Positions 1 to 8,512 of a DNA stretch of 34,392 nt are shown here, piece by piece. The position numbers were made by a program, and so were the translations under genes. Within the stretch, counting starts at the first letter, position 1, and each line of letters opens with the position of its first letter. Below the pieces are notes generated by a model that did no database searches, was not told where the DNA came from, and saw only the letters and a program-made list of their open reading frames with translations. This stretch comes from Planctomycetota bacterium (GTDB lineage Bacteria > Planctomycetota > JAJSAM01 > JAJVHW01), in NCBI GenBank assembly GCA_021414065.1, contig JAIOPE010000137.1, forward strand, positions 1-34,392, written 5' to 3'.

Positions 1-1
1 G

Positions 2-94
2 ACCCTGTCCGCCTCCGTGGGCAGCGCGCCTCCGTACTACTGGCAGATCGTCGGCCGCCGCAACGCCAAGACCCCGCTCAACGCGGTCGCCTGA
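2..94 (+). CDS. C-terminal fragment of unidentified protein (partial)
   Basis: The frame open from the window edge encodes 30 residues and stops with TGA. The tail contains the peptide SAPPYYWQIVGRRN, which has the balanced composition of real coding sequence, unlike the Arg/Ala-rich products of the shadow frames. The gene begins outside the window. I do not recognise the family and no function can be given. It ends 125 bases before the aminotransferase start. Confidence 0.4.
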   Translation, partial: TLSASVGSAPPYYWQIVGRRNAKTPLNAVA

Positions 95-219
95 GCGACG
101 TGGAGAGGCCTCATCCGGGTTAACCGACTGAACGGGTGTTTCTGCGCCCGCCGCGCGCGTGAGGCTACGTTCCACGCCCTGTACGCCCCCCCGGAGCGCC
201 CGGGACGGCAGGAGGATTC
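95..219 (+). promoter_or_regulatory. Leader region of the aminotransferase gene
   Basis: This non-coding gap holds a clear Shine-Dalgarno AGGAGG at 210-215, four bases before the ATG. A TAnnnT hexamer (TACGTT, 166-171) could be a -10 box, which would give a leader of about 40 bases. I see no convincing -35 box and no strong hairpin. The promoter call is inference; the ribosome binding site is clear. Confidence 0.35.
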
Positions 220-1380
220 ATGAAGCTCGCGTCCCGCATGTCGCTCCTCGGAACGGAGACCGCGTTCGAGGTTCTGGCCCGTGCCCGCGCCCTCGAGGCG
301 AAGGGCCGGAACATCGTCCACCTCGAGATCGGCGAGCCCGACTTCGACACTCCTGCGCACATCATCGACGAGGGAGTGCGCGCACTGCGCCACGGGTTCA
401 CCCACTACGGGCCTTCGCCTGGCCTGCCGCAACTGCGCGAGGCGATCTGCGAGCATGTCACGAAGACGCGCGGCATCGCGTGCAAGCCGGAGAACGTGGT
501 CGTCACGCCCGGCGGCAAGCCGATCATGTTCTTCGCGATGCTCGCGCTCGTCGAGCCGGGCGACGAGGTCCTCTATCCGAACCCCGGCTTCCCGATCTAC
601 GAGTCGATGATCAAGTTCGCCGGGGGCACGCCCGTGCCGCTGCGACTCGTCGAGGAGAAGGGCTTCTCGCTCGACCTCGACATGGTCGAGTCGCGCCTCT
701 CGTCGAAGACGAAGATGATCGTGCTCAACTCGCCGCAGAACCCGACCGGCGGCACGCTCACCAAGGACGACGTCGCGCAGCTCGCGGCGCTCCTCCGCAA
801 GTTCCCCGACGTGATCGTGCTCTCCGACGAGATCTACTCCGACCTCGTCTACGACGGCGAGCACCACTCGATCCTGCGGCACGAGGGCTTCCCGGAACGC
901 ACGATCCTGCTCGACGGCTTCAGCAAGACGTTCGCGATGACCGGCTGGCGGCTCGGCTACGGCGTCATGCCTGCCGACCTGGCGGCGCAGGTCGCGCGTC
1001 TCCAGACGAACGCGACGTCGTGCACGGCGTCGTTCACGCAGATGGCGGGCGTCGCGGCGCTCCGCGGCGACTGGGGTCCGATCCGCGCAATGGTCGAGGA
1101 GTTCCACCGCCGCCGGGATCTCATCGTGGACGGCCTGAACTCGATCCCGGGCTTCACCTGCGTGAAGCCCCGCGGCGCGTTCTACGTCTTCCCGAACATC
1201 ACGGGCACGGGCATTCCCGCGAAGGTGCTGCAGCAGCGACTTCTCGAGGAAGCCGGCGTGGCGTGCCTTGCGGGCACGGCGTTCGGCGAGTGGGGCGAGG
1301 GATACCTGCGCTTCAGCTACGCGAACTCGACGGAGAACATCCTCGAGGCGCTCCACCGTGTGCACACGCTGATCGGCTGA
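220..1380 (+). CDS. Class I/II PLP-dependent aminotransferase (aspartate aminotransferase-like)
   Basis: This is a 386-residue fold-type I aminotransferase, a normal length for the aspartate aminotransferase I-gamma group, which moves amino groups between amino acids and 2-oxo acids in the cytoplasm. The PLP-binding lysine is K236 in DGFSKTFAMTGWRLGY. NPTGG lies at 174-178, DEIY at 203-206 and the substrate-carboxylate arginine at about R364 (YLRFSYA). The ATG start has a strong AGGAGG just upstream. The gene is followed after 5 bases by a threonine aldolase and then a TatD-type hydrolase, so the three are probably cotranscribed. Exact substrate (aspartate, alanine, aromatic or other) cannot be set from motifs. 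The class call is firm and the aspartate label is only the usual default for this group. Confidence 0.92.
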   Translation: MKLASRMSLLGTETAFEVLARARALEAKGRNIVHLEIGEPDFDTPAHIIDEGVRALRHGFTHYGPSPGLPQLREAICEHVTKTRGIACKPENVVVTPGGKPIMFFAMLALVEPGDEVLYPNPGFPIYESMIKFAGGTPVPLRLVEEKGFSLDLDMVESRLSSKTKMIVLNSPQNPTGGTLTKDDVAQLAALLRKFPDVIVLSDEIYSDLVYDGEHHSILRHEGFPERTILLDGFSKTFAMTGWRLGYGVMPADLAAQVARLQTNATSCTASFTQMAGVAALRGDWGPIRAMVEEFHRRRDLIVDGLNSIPGFTCVKPRGAFYVFPNITGTGIPAKVLQQRLLEEAGVACLAGTAFGEWGEGYLRFSYANSTENILEALHRVHTLIG

Positions 1381-1385
1381 GTTCC

Positions 1386-2408
1386 ATGGTCCACGACTTC
1401 CGCTCCGACACGGTCACGCGCCCCTCGCCCGCCATGCGCCGTGCGATGGCGGAGGCGGTCGTGGACGACGACGTCCTCGGGCACGACCCGACGACGCTCG
1501 AACTGGAACGCGAGGGCGCCGCACTTCTCGGCAAGGAGTCTGCGCTCTTCATGCCGTCTGGCGTGATGTGCAATCTCGTGGCGATCTGCACGCACACGCG
1601 TCCCGGCGACGAAGTGATCACCGAAGAGTGGGCCCACACGTCGCGCTTCGAGACCGGCGGCGCGGGCGCCGTGGCGCACGTGCTCCTCCGGACGCTGCGT
1701 TCGAAGCGCGGCCTGATGGACGCCGACGAGATCGGCCGCTGGATCTCCGGCGGCAACGAGCACACTCCGAAGACGGCGCTCGTCTGCGTGGAACAGACGC
1801 ACAACTTCCACGGCGGGGCGCTCCTCCCGATCGACGGACTGCGCGCCATCGCAGACGTGGCCCGCTCGCGCGGCGTCGCGGTTCACATGGATGGCGCGCG
1901 GATCTGGAACGCCGTCGCGGCGTCGGGCGTGGACGCGAAGGAGCACACGGCCCACGCCGACACCGTGTCGTTCTGCCTGTCGAAGGGCCTCGGCGCACCG
2001 GTGGGGTCACTTCTCTGCGGGCCCGCCGAGTTCCTCGAACGCGCGCGGTTCTGGCGCAAGCGCCTCGGCGGCGGGATGCGGCAGAGCGGCATCCTCGCGG
2101 CTGCGGGCCTGATCGCGCTCCGCGAGGGGCGGCACCGTCTCGCCGACGACCACCGTCTCGCGAAGCGTTTTGCGACCTCGCTCGCCGACATCGGTCCCTA
2201 TGTCGTCGATCCCGACGTCGTGGACACGAACATCGTCTTCTTCGACACAGGCACGATCGAGGCTGCGCGGATCGTCGAGGCGGCGCAGGCGCGCAATGTC
2301 CTGCTCTACGCCGTCGGTCCGCGCCGCATGCGGATCGTCACGCACCACGATGTCGGCGACGAAAGCGTGGACGTTCTCCTCGAACTCCTGACGGCTCTCG
2401 CTCGTTAG
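1386..2408 (+). CDS. Low-specificity threonine aldolase family protein
   Basis: This 340-residue PLP enzyme belongs to the beta-eliminating lyase/threonine aldolase family, which cleaves L-threonine or L-allo-threonine to glycine and acetaldehyde. The N-terminal FRSDTVTRPS is the family hallmark. DDDVLGHDPTT follows, the aromatic/His stacking position is near H84, DGAR is at 169-172, and the PLP lysine is K200 in SFCLSKGLGAPVGS. I chose the ATG five bases after the aminotransferase stop because the family signature begins at residue 5; the longer open frame upstream is only the shadow of the aminotransferase gene. No good Shine-Dalgarno is seen, so translation may be coupled to the upstream gene. 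Stereospecificity (L or L-allo) cannot be told from sequence alone. Confidence 0.9.
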   Translation: MVHDFRSDTVTRPSPAMRRAMAEAVVDDDVLGHDPTTLELEREGAALLGKESALFMPSGVMCNLVAICTHTRPGDEVITEEWAHTSRFETGGAGAVAHVLLRTLRSKRGLMDADEIGRWISGGNEHTPKTALVCVEQTHNFHGGALLPIDGLRAIADVARSRGVAVHMDGARIWNAVAASGVDAKEHTAHADTVSFCLSKGLGAPVGSLLCGPAEFLERARFWRKRLGGGMRQSGILAAAGLIALREGRHRLADDHRLAKRFATSLADIGPYVVDPDVVDTNIVFFDTGTIEAARIVEAAQARNVLLYAVGPRRMRIVTHHDVGDESVDVLLELLTALAR

Positions 2409-2419
2409 TCTGGAGGACC

Positions 2420-3223
2420 ATGCGCATCTTCGAACCGCACGCTCACATGTACTGCCGCCTCACGGACGACTACGAGCGGATGTCGCTCGCGGGGATCACG
2501 ACGATCCAGGAGCCCGCGTTCTGGCTCGGCACCTGCCGCACGACGCCCGAGAGCTTCTACGACTACTTCGAGCACATCACAGTGTTCGAGCGCAAGCGCG
2601 CCGAGCGCTACGGCGTGCGCCACTACCAGTCGATCGGCCTGAACCCGAAGGACGCGAAGAACCTCGCACTCACAGTTCCCTGCGTGAAGGGCATGCGGCA
2701 CTTTTTCGACCGGCCCTCCGTGATCGGCGTCGGCGAGATCGGACTCGACGACAACACGCAGGAAGAGCTCGAGGGGATGCGCATCCAGATCGAGCTCGCG
2801 CAGGAGCTGAAGCTCCCGGCCCTGATCCACACCCCGCACGTGAACAAGCGCCTCGGCGTGACGATGATCCGCGACACGATCGTCGCGAACCCGCAGTGGA
2901 ACCGCGACCTGCTCCTCGTGGACCACATCACGGAAGAGACCATCGACCTCGTCCGTCCGCTCGGCGTGTGGACCGCGATGACGGTCTACCCGGTGACGAA
3001 GCTCTCCCCGGAGCGCGCCGTGGCGATGCTGAAGCGCTACGGTCCCGAGAAGCTCATGGTGAACAGCTCCGTGGACTGGGGCGAGAGCGACCCGCTGTCG
3101 ATCCCGCGCGTCGTGCGGCTGATGCGCCGCGAGGGCTTCACCGAGAACGACATCGAGAACTTCGTCTGGAAGAACCCGGTCCGATTCTGGGGCCAGAGCG
3201 GTCGGCTCGTCGAGACCGTCTGA
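2420..3223 (+). CDS. TatD-family metal-dependent hydrolase, EboB-like
   Basis: This 267-residue TIM-barrel hydrolase has the TatD metal-site pattern: H7-A-H9 (PHAHM), E106 in GEIGLDD, H137 in LIHTPH, D168-H169 and D219 in NSSVDWGESDPL. The features DDYERM, IQEPAFWLG, a Tyr/Phe-rich DYFEH stretch and VNSSxDWGxSDPL match my memory of EboB. EboB is the TatD-type member of the eboABCDEF cluster, which is linked to export of natural-product precursors in cyanobacteria and other bacteria. The start has GGAGG at 2412-2416. It follows the threonine aldolase by 11 bases. No eboA, D, E or F is in the window, although a UbiA-type gene (as EboC is) lies about 22 kb downstream. Hydrolase family is firm. 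The EboB assignment is from memory, and its substrate is unknown. Confidence 0.75.
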   Translation: MRIFEPHAHMYCRLTDDYERMSLAGITTIQEPAFWLGTCRTTPESFYDYFEHITVFERKRAERYGVRHYQSIGLNPKDAKNLALTVPCVKGMRHFFDRPSVIGVGEIGLDDNTQEELEGMRIQIELAQELKLPALIHTPHVNKRLGVTMIRDTIVANPQWNRDLLLVDHITEETIDLVRPLGVWTAMTVYPVTKLSPERAVAMLKRYGPEKLMVNSSVDWGESDPLSIPRVVRLMRREGFTENDIENFVWKNPVRFWGQSGRLVETV

Positions 3224-3297
3224 GGCGGGCGTCCCCTCCGGCGTTTGGCGCGATTGCGCGGCTCGGGTAGACCTTCCTCTCCCAGGAGGGCTTCCCG

Positions 3298-4641
3298 ATG
3301 GCCGGCATCTTCAAGGCGTACGACATCCGCGGCACCGTGCCGGACCAGATCGACGAGCGCACGGCGCTCCTGATCGGCCGGGCGACGGCGCTCTTCCTCA
3401 AGGCGCGGCGGATGGTCGTCGGGCGCGACATGCGGCAGTCGGGCGTCGGCCTCTCCCGCGCGCTGATCGAAGGCATCCGGTCCACCGGGTGCGACGTCGT
3501 GGACGTCGGCGTCGTGAGCACGCCGATGCAGTACTTCGCCTGCGGACACCTTGGGGGTGACGGCGGCGTGCAGGTCACGGCGTCGCACAATCCGGCGGCC
3601 TACAACGGGTTCAAGATCTCAGGGCAGGGCGTCGTCCCGGTCGGCGGGGACTCCGGACTGGCGGAGATCGAAGCGATGGTGCGCGCAGGCGTCGAAGCAC
3701 CGACGGGTGTCGCGCCGGGAAGCCTCGGGACGGCGACCGTGTTCGAGGCGTACACGAGGAAGATCACCGGGATGCTGCACTTCGGGCCGCGGCGTCTGCG
3801 CGTCGCGATCGACTGCGGCAACGGCATGGGCGGGTTCGAGGTCGAGCACGTCGTGAAGCACCTGCCGATCGACTTCGTCGGCATCTTCCTCGAGCCGGAC
3901 GGCACCTTCCCGAACCACGAGGCGAACCCGCTCAATCCGAAGAACATGCGCGACCTCCAGGCGGCCGTCCTCCGCGAGAAGTGCGACCTCGGCATCGCGT
4001 TCGACGGCGACGCCGACCGCGCCTGCTTCTGCGACGAGAAGGGCGCGCTCATCGGCAACGACCTCGTCACGGCGCTCCTCGCCCGCGAACTCGTGCCGCG
4101 CGAACCCGGCGCGTCGGTGGTCTACGACCTGCGCTCGTCGCGCGTCGTCCCCCAGACCGTGAGCGCCCTCGGAGGCAATCCGATCCGCGAACGGGTCGGC
4201 CACGCGTTCATGAAGCGCACGCTGCGCAAGGCCGGCGGGCCGTACGGCGGCGAGCTCTCGGGCCACTTCTACTTCCGCGATCTCTGGTACACGGACTCGG
4301 GCGTGTACGCGGCGGGACTCGTCCTCACGCAACTCTCGCGGTCGGATCGGCCGTTCTCGGACCACCTGAAGGACCTGCGGAAGTACCCGACGACCGGCGA
4401 GGTCAACTTCGAGGTCGAGGACAAGGACGGCCTGATCGAGAAGATTGCCGCGACGTTCCGCGACGCCCGTCAGGACCGACTCGACGGCATCACGATCGAG
4501 TACCCGACGTGGTGGTGCAATGTGCGCAAGTCGAACACCGAGCCCTTGCTCCGCCTCGTGATGGAGGCCGACGACGCGGCGACATACGAGCGCGCGAAGG
4601 AGCAGTTGATGTCGATCCTCGGGACGCCGAGCGAGCACTGA
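3298..4641 (+). CDS. Phosphomannomutase/phosphoglucomutase
   Basis: This 447-residue alpha-D-phosphohexomutase interconverts hexose 6-phosphate and 1-phosphate for sugar-nucleotide and envelope synthesis. All four family motifs are present: the phosphoserine loop TASHNP with catalytic S96, the Mg-binding DGDADR at 236-241, the sugar-binding GELSGHFYF at 318-326, and the phosphate-binding RKSNTEP at 410-416. The GELSGH form is typical of the bifunctional PMM/PGM (AlgC/ManB) group rather than GlmM. AGGAGG at 3284-3289 precedes the ATG by eight bases. The gene stands 74 bases after the EboB-like gene and ends head-on against a lipoprotein gene. Function class is secure; preference for mannose or glucose is not. 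Confidence 0.92.
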   Translation: MAGIFKAYDIRGTVPDQIDERTALLIGRATALFLKARRMVVGRDMRQSGVGLSRALIEGIRSTGCDVVDVGVVSTPMQYFACGHLGGDGGVQVTASHNPAAYNGFKISGQGVVPVGGDSGLAEIEAMVRAGVEAPTGVAPGSLGTATVFEAYTRKITGMLHFGPRRLRVAIDCGNGMGGFEVEHVVKHLPIDFVGIFLEPDGTFPNHEANPLNPKNMRDLQAAVLREKCDLGIAFDGDADRACFCDEKGALIGNDLVTALLARELVPREPGASVVYDLRSSRVVPQTVSALGGNPIRERVGHAFMKRTLRKAGGPYGGELSGHFYFRDLWYTDSGVYAAGLVLTQLSRSDRPFSDHLKDLRKYPTTGEVNFEVEDKDGLIEKIAATFRDARQDRLDGITIEYPTWWCNVRKSNTEPLLRLVMEADDAATYERAKEQLMSILGTPSEH

Positions 4642-4665
4642 TCGGAGACGGGTCACTCCCCGATC
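4640..4665. terminator. Hairpin between convergent genes
   Basis: GATCGGAG and CTCCCCGATC can pair around an eight-base loop, with a CC bulge on the right arm. The stem overlaps the stop codons of both the phosphohexomutase and the opposing lipoprotein gene. There is no T tract on either side. It is a plausible bidirectional terminator but unproven. Confidence 0.35.
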
Positions 4666-5027
4666 CGCGCCTCCGCGACCCGGCCGTCCGGCCCGTACGT
4701 GACGACGAGCGCCCACGGGTCGAGCCGGATCGACATCTGCTCCAGGCCGACGGACCATTCGTCGGAGCCGTCGGGCGACTCGCCTCCGAAGTCGAAGTCC
4801 GGCTCGCCGAGGAGCGCGTGCACCTCGGACCGAGTCGGACGCTCCGCCAAGAGTCGAATGCGAACGCCTTCGGCCATCCACTCGCGCGGATTCGACTCGC
4901 TCTCGTCGAGGGCGCCCTCGCGCCACCGGTCCGGGTCGAATCGCGCACGCTCGAAGCGGCACGCGGCGATTGCGCCGGCGACGAGGAGAGCCGCGCCGAC
5001 GAGTTGTGCGATTCGACGCACTTGCAT
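4653..5027 (-). CDS. Small lipoprotein, BamE/SmpA-like
   Basis: This 124-residue protein has a Sec signal, a lipobox ending AGAIAAC, and a soluble domain of about 95 residues. The part LAERPTRSEVHALLGEP followed by a beta-rich end (ALVVTYGPDGRVAEARI) looks like the SmpA/BamE fold, in which a helix with the R-x-EV-x-x-LLG-x-P pattern precedes a three-stranded sheet. BamE is an outer-membrane lipoprotein of the beta-barrel assembly complex, but small inhibitors and many unrelated lipoproteins share this fold, so BAM function is only a guess. ATG at 5027 is preferred over the adjacent TTG. It follows a thioredoxin-like gene by 34 bases and probably ends a three-gene minus-strand operon. Confidence 0.6.
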   Translation of the reverse strand: MQVRRIAQLVGAALLVAGAIAACRFERARFDPDRWREGALDESESNPREWMAEGVRIRLLAERPTRSEVHALLGEPDFDFGGESPDGSDEWSVGLEQMSIRLDPWALVVTYGPDGRVAEARIGE

Positions 5028-5061
5028 CAAGACCCCCGCTGGGACGGGGCTTTCCCGACTG

Positions 5062-5883
5062 TCACTTCTTCGGCTTCGGCGCCGGCTTCGCGGACGCCGC
5101 CTCGATTGCGGCGCGCGCGGCCTTCGCCACCGGATGGTCCGGCCCGTAGTCGTCGGCGAGCTTCTCCAGCGACTTCTTCGCCTCGGCCTTCTTCGCGGCG
5201 GGCGCCTTCTTGTCCTCGAAGACGGGCACGATCGCGGCGATCGCGTCCATGCCTTCCTTCGTCAGGCGTTCATCGGCGGCACGGGCGGCGGTCTGGAACG
5301 ACTCGCCGAAGCGGAGCTTGCGGATCTCACCGAGCGCTGCGAGTTGCGCCTTCACGTCCTTCGCCGCGGCGGCGTCGTCGAACTGTTTCTGCAGGTCCGG
5401 GAGGAGCTTCATGCCGGCGGCCGGCTCGTTCGGCTTCGGGCAGGCCTTCCGCGCGATCTCGCACTCCTTCCGGAAGATGTCGGCCGGCGCGTTCCCGATG
5501 CAGGCCCAGATCCACGTCTCGTCGTGCTTCAGCCAGGCGACCGTGGGAACGACGTCGGCGTGGCACTTCTTGCGGAACGCCTCGTCGGCCGTGTCCCAGT
5601 CCACGAGGATCGGGGTGTACCCGGCGACCTTCGCGCGGACGTCGTCGTCTTTCCACATCGCGGCGCCGAAGCGCGCGCTGTCGGGGTCGGTCCCCGACGT
5701 GAAGAAGACCATCGGCGGCAGCCCGGTGAACTTCGCCTCGTCGCGTCCGCGCTCCATCCCGACGACGAACGGCAGGCCGCCCATCTGCTTCGTCCAGTCG
5801 GTCTCGGCCGCTGGGAAACCGGCGGTGGCGGCGAGGAAGAACGGCACGGCAAGAACTGCGGCGGCGATCTGGAGCGTTCGCAT
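5062..5883 (-). CDS. Exported thioredoxin-fold protein lacking the CxxC motif
   Basis: This is a 273-residue protein with a signal peptide of about 26 residues (cleavage near FPAA-ET) and a thioredoxin-like domain at about 50-135. The strand PPMVFFTSG sits where a thioredoxin has its WCxxC, but the motif reads SGTDPD, so no redox pair is present there. The cis-proline region is kept (VVPTVAW, P113). Other cysteines (KKC, WACIG, KEC, KAC) could form disulfides. The C-terminal half is helical and Lys/Ala-rich, ending KPAPKPKK. GGAGG precedes the ATG. It lies between the LOG gene and the lipoprotein gene. A redox-inactive or substrate-binding thioredoxin relative in the periplasm is the most I can infer. 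Confidence 0.7.
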   Translation of the reverse strand: MRTLQIAAAVLAVPFFLAATAGFPAAETDWTKQMGGLPFVVGMERGRDEAKFTGLPPMVFFTSGTDPDSARFGAAMWKDDDVRAKVAGYTPILVDWDTADEAFRKKCHADVVPTVAWLKHDETWIWACIGNAPADIFRKECEIARKACPKPNEPAAGMKLLPDLQKQFDDAAAAKDVKAQLAALGEIRKLRFGESFQTAARAADERLTKEGMDAIAAIVPVFEDKKAPAAKKAEAKKSLEKLADDYGPDHPVAKAARAAIEAASAKPAPKPKK

Positions 5884-5923
5884 GGGGAAACCTCCGACGC
5901 GATTGTAGCGAGCTCGGTACGAG

Positions 5924-6823
5924 CTACGCCGTCCCCGCGCCCATCATCTCCATCGTCTGATCGCCCGGCTCGACGTCCGGCGGCTTGTTGAACGCGCAGA
6001 TGTGGGCCCAGATCTCCTCGGCAGTCTCGCAGACGCGGAAGAGCTGGATGTCCTCGGGGCTGACGACGCCCTCCTCGACGAGGTACTTCCACTCGATCAG
6101 CCGGGACCAGAACTCGTGCCCGACGAGGACGATCGGGATCGGCGCCATCTTGCGCGTCTGAACGAGCGTGAGCGTCTCGAACAACTCGTCGAGCGTGCCG
6201 AACCCGCCGGGGAAGAACACGGCGGCCTTCGCGCGCAGGAGCAGGTGCATCTTGCGGATCGCGAAGTAGTGGAATTGGAAGCAGAGCTCCGGAGTGATGT
6301 ACGGGTTCGGCGCCTGCTCGTGGGGGAGCGTGATGTTCATGCCGCACGACTTTGCGCCGGTCTCCCACGCGCCGCGGTTCCCGGCCTCCATGATGCCCGG
6401 TCCTCCGCCCGTGCAGACCACGTACATGTTGCGTCCGCCGGCCTGGCACTCCGACGAGACCATCCGTCCGAACTTCACGGCTTCCTCGTAGTAGCGGGAC
6501 TTCTTCAGCAGGTTCGTGGCGATCAGCAGTTCCCGTTCGGCGTCGCGGTCGCGAGGCGCCTCGCGGAACTTGTGGCTGGCCGCGGCGACGCGGGCCTCCG
6601 CTTCCTCCCGCGGCGGCGTGCGGGCGCTGCCGAAGAGGACGACGGTGCTTTCGATCCCCTGTTCCTGGAGCAGCATCTCCGCCTTCAGCAACTCGAGCTG
6701 GAGACGGACCGGCCGGAGCTCGGTGCGGTGCAGGAGCACCATGTCTTCGTAGGCCCGCAGGTAGCTCGGACTCGCGAGGCACTTGGCGAGGTTCTCGGCG
6801 GGGGTCTGTCCTTGCGTGGTCAT
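5924..6823 (-). CDS. LOG family protein (TIGR00730-type Rossmann fold)
   Basis: This 299-residue protein contains the LOG/'lysine decarboxylase-like' core. GGGPGIMEAGNRGA lies at 139-152 and the signature PGGFGTLDE at 205-213. The family includes cytokinin riboside 5'-monophosphate phosphoribohydrolases and nucleotide 5'-monophosphate nucleosidases; it is not a lysine decarboxylase in spite of old labels. The protein is longer than the roughly 190-residue LOG core, with about 55 extra N-terminal residues and an acidic/Arg-rich insertion (about 70-110) between the first strand (VVLFGSARTP) and the second. GGAGA upstream of the ATG serves as ribosome binding site. It opens a minus-strand operon and is divergent from metG. 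The physiological substrate is unknown. Confidence 0.85.
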   Translation of the reverse strand: MTTQGQTPAENLAKCLASPSYLRAYEDMVLLHRTELRPVRLQLELLKAEMLLQEQGIESTVVLFGSARTPPREEAEARVAAASHKFREAPRDRDAERELLIATNLLKKSRYYEEAVKFGRMVSSECQAGGRNMYVVCTGGGPGIMEAGNRGAWETGAKSCGMNITLPHEQAPNPYITPELCFQFHYFAIRKMHLLLRAKAAVFFPGGFGTLDELFETLTLVQTRKMAPIPIVLVGHEFWSRLIEWKYLVEEGVVSPEDIQLFRVCETAEEIWAHICAFNKPPDVEPGDQTMEMMGAGTA

Positions 6824-6881
6824 CGGGTCTCCGTGGATCGGGTCCGTAGGAGGCTACTCTCCGGCGCGGAGGAAGCGGGGC

Positions 6882-6894
6882 TAGACTTCACGAC
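6882..6894 (+). promoter_or_regulatory. Putative leaderless promoter of metG
   Basis: TAGACT at 6882-6887 fits a -10 box and lies seven bases before the metG ATG, so the transcript would start at or next to the start codon. GGAGGA at 6867-6872 is too far upstream to act as a ribosome binding site and would fall outside such a transcript. No clear -35 box is visible. Confidence 0.45.
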
Positions 6895-8502
6895 ATGTCA
6901 CGCGAGCGCTTCTACGTCACCACGCCCATCTACTACGTGAACGATGCGCCCCACATCGGGCACGCCTACACGACGGTGCTGGCCGACGTGCTCGCCCGCG
7001 CGCACCGCATGCTCGGCGTGCCGACGTGGTTCCTCACGGGCACGGACGAACATGGGCTGAAGGTCCAGCAGGCGGCAGAGGCGAAGGGAGTGCCGCCGCA
7101 GGAGATCTGCGACACGTACTCGCAACGGTTCCGCGAACTCCACGCCCGCCTCGGCGTCCGCTACGACGACTTCATCCGCACGACGGAGCCCCGGCACAAG
7201 ACGGTCGTCTCCCGCGTGCTCACGCTGCTCCACGAGCGCGGCGAGGTCTATCGCGCCGAGTACGAGGGCTGGTACTGCACGCGTTGCGAGCGGTACTTCA
7301 ACGACACCGACGTGCAGGCGGCGGGCGGGCGCTGCCCGGACCAGCCGGTGCTCCACGACGTCGCTCGGCTGAAGGAGTCGAACTACTTCTTCCGCATGGG
7401 CAAGTGGGCCGCGGAGCTCGCCCGCCGGATCGAGTCGGGCGAGATGGAACTCGCCCCGGAGAAGCGGAAGAACGAGGTCCTCGGGTTCCTCCGGAAGCCC
7501 GTCGATGACCTCTGCATCAGCCGCTCGAAGGCGCGGCTCTCGTGGGGCGTGGACCTCCCGTTCGACGCGGACTACGTCACGTACGTGTGGGTGGACGCGC
7601 TCTTCAACTACAAGAGCGCGATCGGCTACTTGAGCGACGACCCGGCGGCGCGCGAGCGTCACGCGACGTGGTGGGCGCATGCGACGCATATCCTCGGGAA
7701 GGACATCCTGACGACGCACGCCGTCTACTGGCCGACGATGCTGCTCGCAGCCGGCGAGTCGCTCCCGCGCAAGCTCCTGGCGCACGGATGGCTCCTCGAC
7801 GCGACGGGGCTCAAGGTGTCGAAGACGAAGCGCGAAGGCGTCACGGACCAGGGCCCGCCGCCTCCGTCGATCGACGCGTTGCTCGACGTGCTCGGCACGG
7901 ACGTCACGCGTTGGCTCCTCGCGACCGCGATGAAGCCGGGCGATGACGCCGCGTTCTCGTGGGATCTCGTCCGCGAACGCGTCAACGCCGAGCTGGCCAA
8001 CGGCTTCGGCAACTCGGTCAACCGCGTCGTGAAGATGGCCCACCAGGCCTGCGGCGGGAAGTTCCCCGGGCTCGGCGGCGGCGGGCCCCGCGGGGACTCG
8101 CTCCGCGAGAAGACGCTTGCGGTCGTCGCCGCCGTGAGCGCTGTCCCCGAGACGCTCGACATGCTCGCGGTGAACGCTGCGGTGCGCGTCGCCGTGGCCG
8201 AGATGTCCGGCTATCTCGACGACGAGAAGCCGTGGAAGCTCGCGAAGGACCCGGCGCAGACCGGGCGCGTTGCCGGCATCCTGGCGGACTGCATCGAGTC
8301 GCTGCGTCTGCTCGGACTCGCGCTCTCCCCGATCTTCCCCGAGAAGTGCGCGGTGCTGCGCGCGACGCTCGGACAGCCCGCTGCAACCGACTTCGTCGCC
8401 GAGGCGCGATGGGGCGTGCTGACCGCCGGAACGCCGCTCGGCGAACCCCCGAATCTCTTCCCGCGCTTCGACGACGCGAAGCTCGCCGCGCTGCCGCAGT
8501 GA
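6895..8502 (+). CDS. metG: Methionyl-tRNA synthetase
   Basis: This 535-residue class I synthetase charges tRNA-Met. The N-terminal FYVTTPIYYVNDAPHIGHAY carries the HIGH motif at 20-23. GTDEHGLKVQ follows, and the KMSKS loop appears as KVSKT at 307-311. A zinc-knuckle region has C128, C131 and C147, but the fourth position (150) is Gln where a Cys or His is expected. VWVDALFNY and the anticodon-binding helices at the C terminus are present; the extra EMAP/Trbp111-like tRNA-binding domain found in some MetG proteins is absent. No Shine-Dalgarno is properly placed. The small PVC-type gene starts 10 bases after the stop, so the two are probably cotranscribed. Confidence 0.96.
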   Translation: MSRERFYVTTPIYYVNDAPHIGHAYTTVLADVLARAHRMLGVPTWFLTGTDEHGLKVQQAAEAKGVPPQEICDTYSQRFRELHARLGVRYDDFIRTTEPRHKTVVSRVLTLLHERGEVYRAEYEGWYCTRCERYFNDTDVQAAGGRCPDQPVLHDVARLKESNYFFRMGKWAAELARRIESGEMELAPEKRKNEVLGFLRKPVDDLCISRSKARLSWGVDLPFDADYVTYVWVDALFNYKSAIGYLSDDPAARERHATWWAHATHILGKDILTTHAVYWPTMLLAAGESLPRKLLAHGWLLDATGLKVSKTKREGVTDQGPPPPSIDALLDVLGTDVTRWLLATAMKPGDDAAFSWDLVRERVNAELANGFGNSVNRVVKMAHQACGGKFPGLGGGGPRGDSLREKTLAVVAAVSAVPETLDMLAVNAAVRVAVAEMSGYLDDEKPWKLAKDPAQTGRVAGILADCIESLRLLGLALSPIFPEKCAVLRATLGQPAATDFVAEARWGVLTAGTPLGEPPNLFPRFDDAKLAALPQ

Positions 8503-8512
8503 TGGCCCGCCC

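Noticed and set aside
37-1365. Minus-strand open frame of 442 codons opposite the aminotransferase
   Set aside because: Product is Arg/Glu/Asp-rich without any domain, and the opposite strand encodes a complete aminotransferase. High GC keeps antisense frames open.
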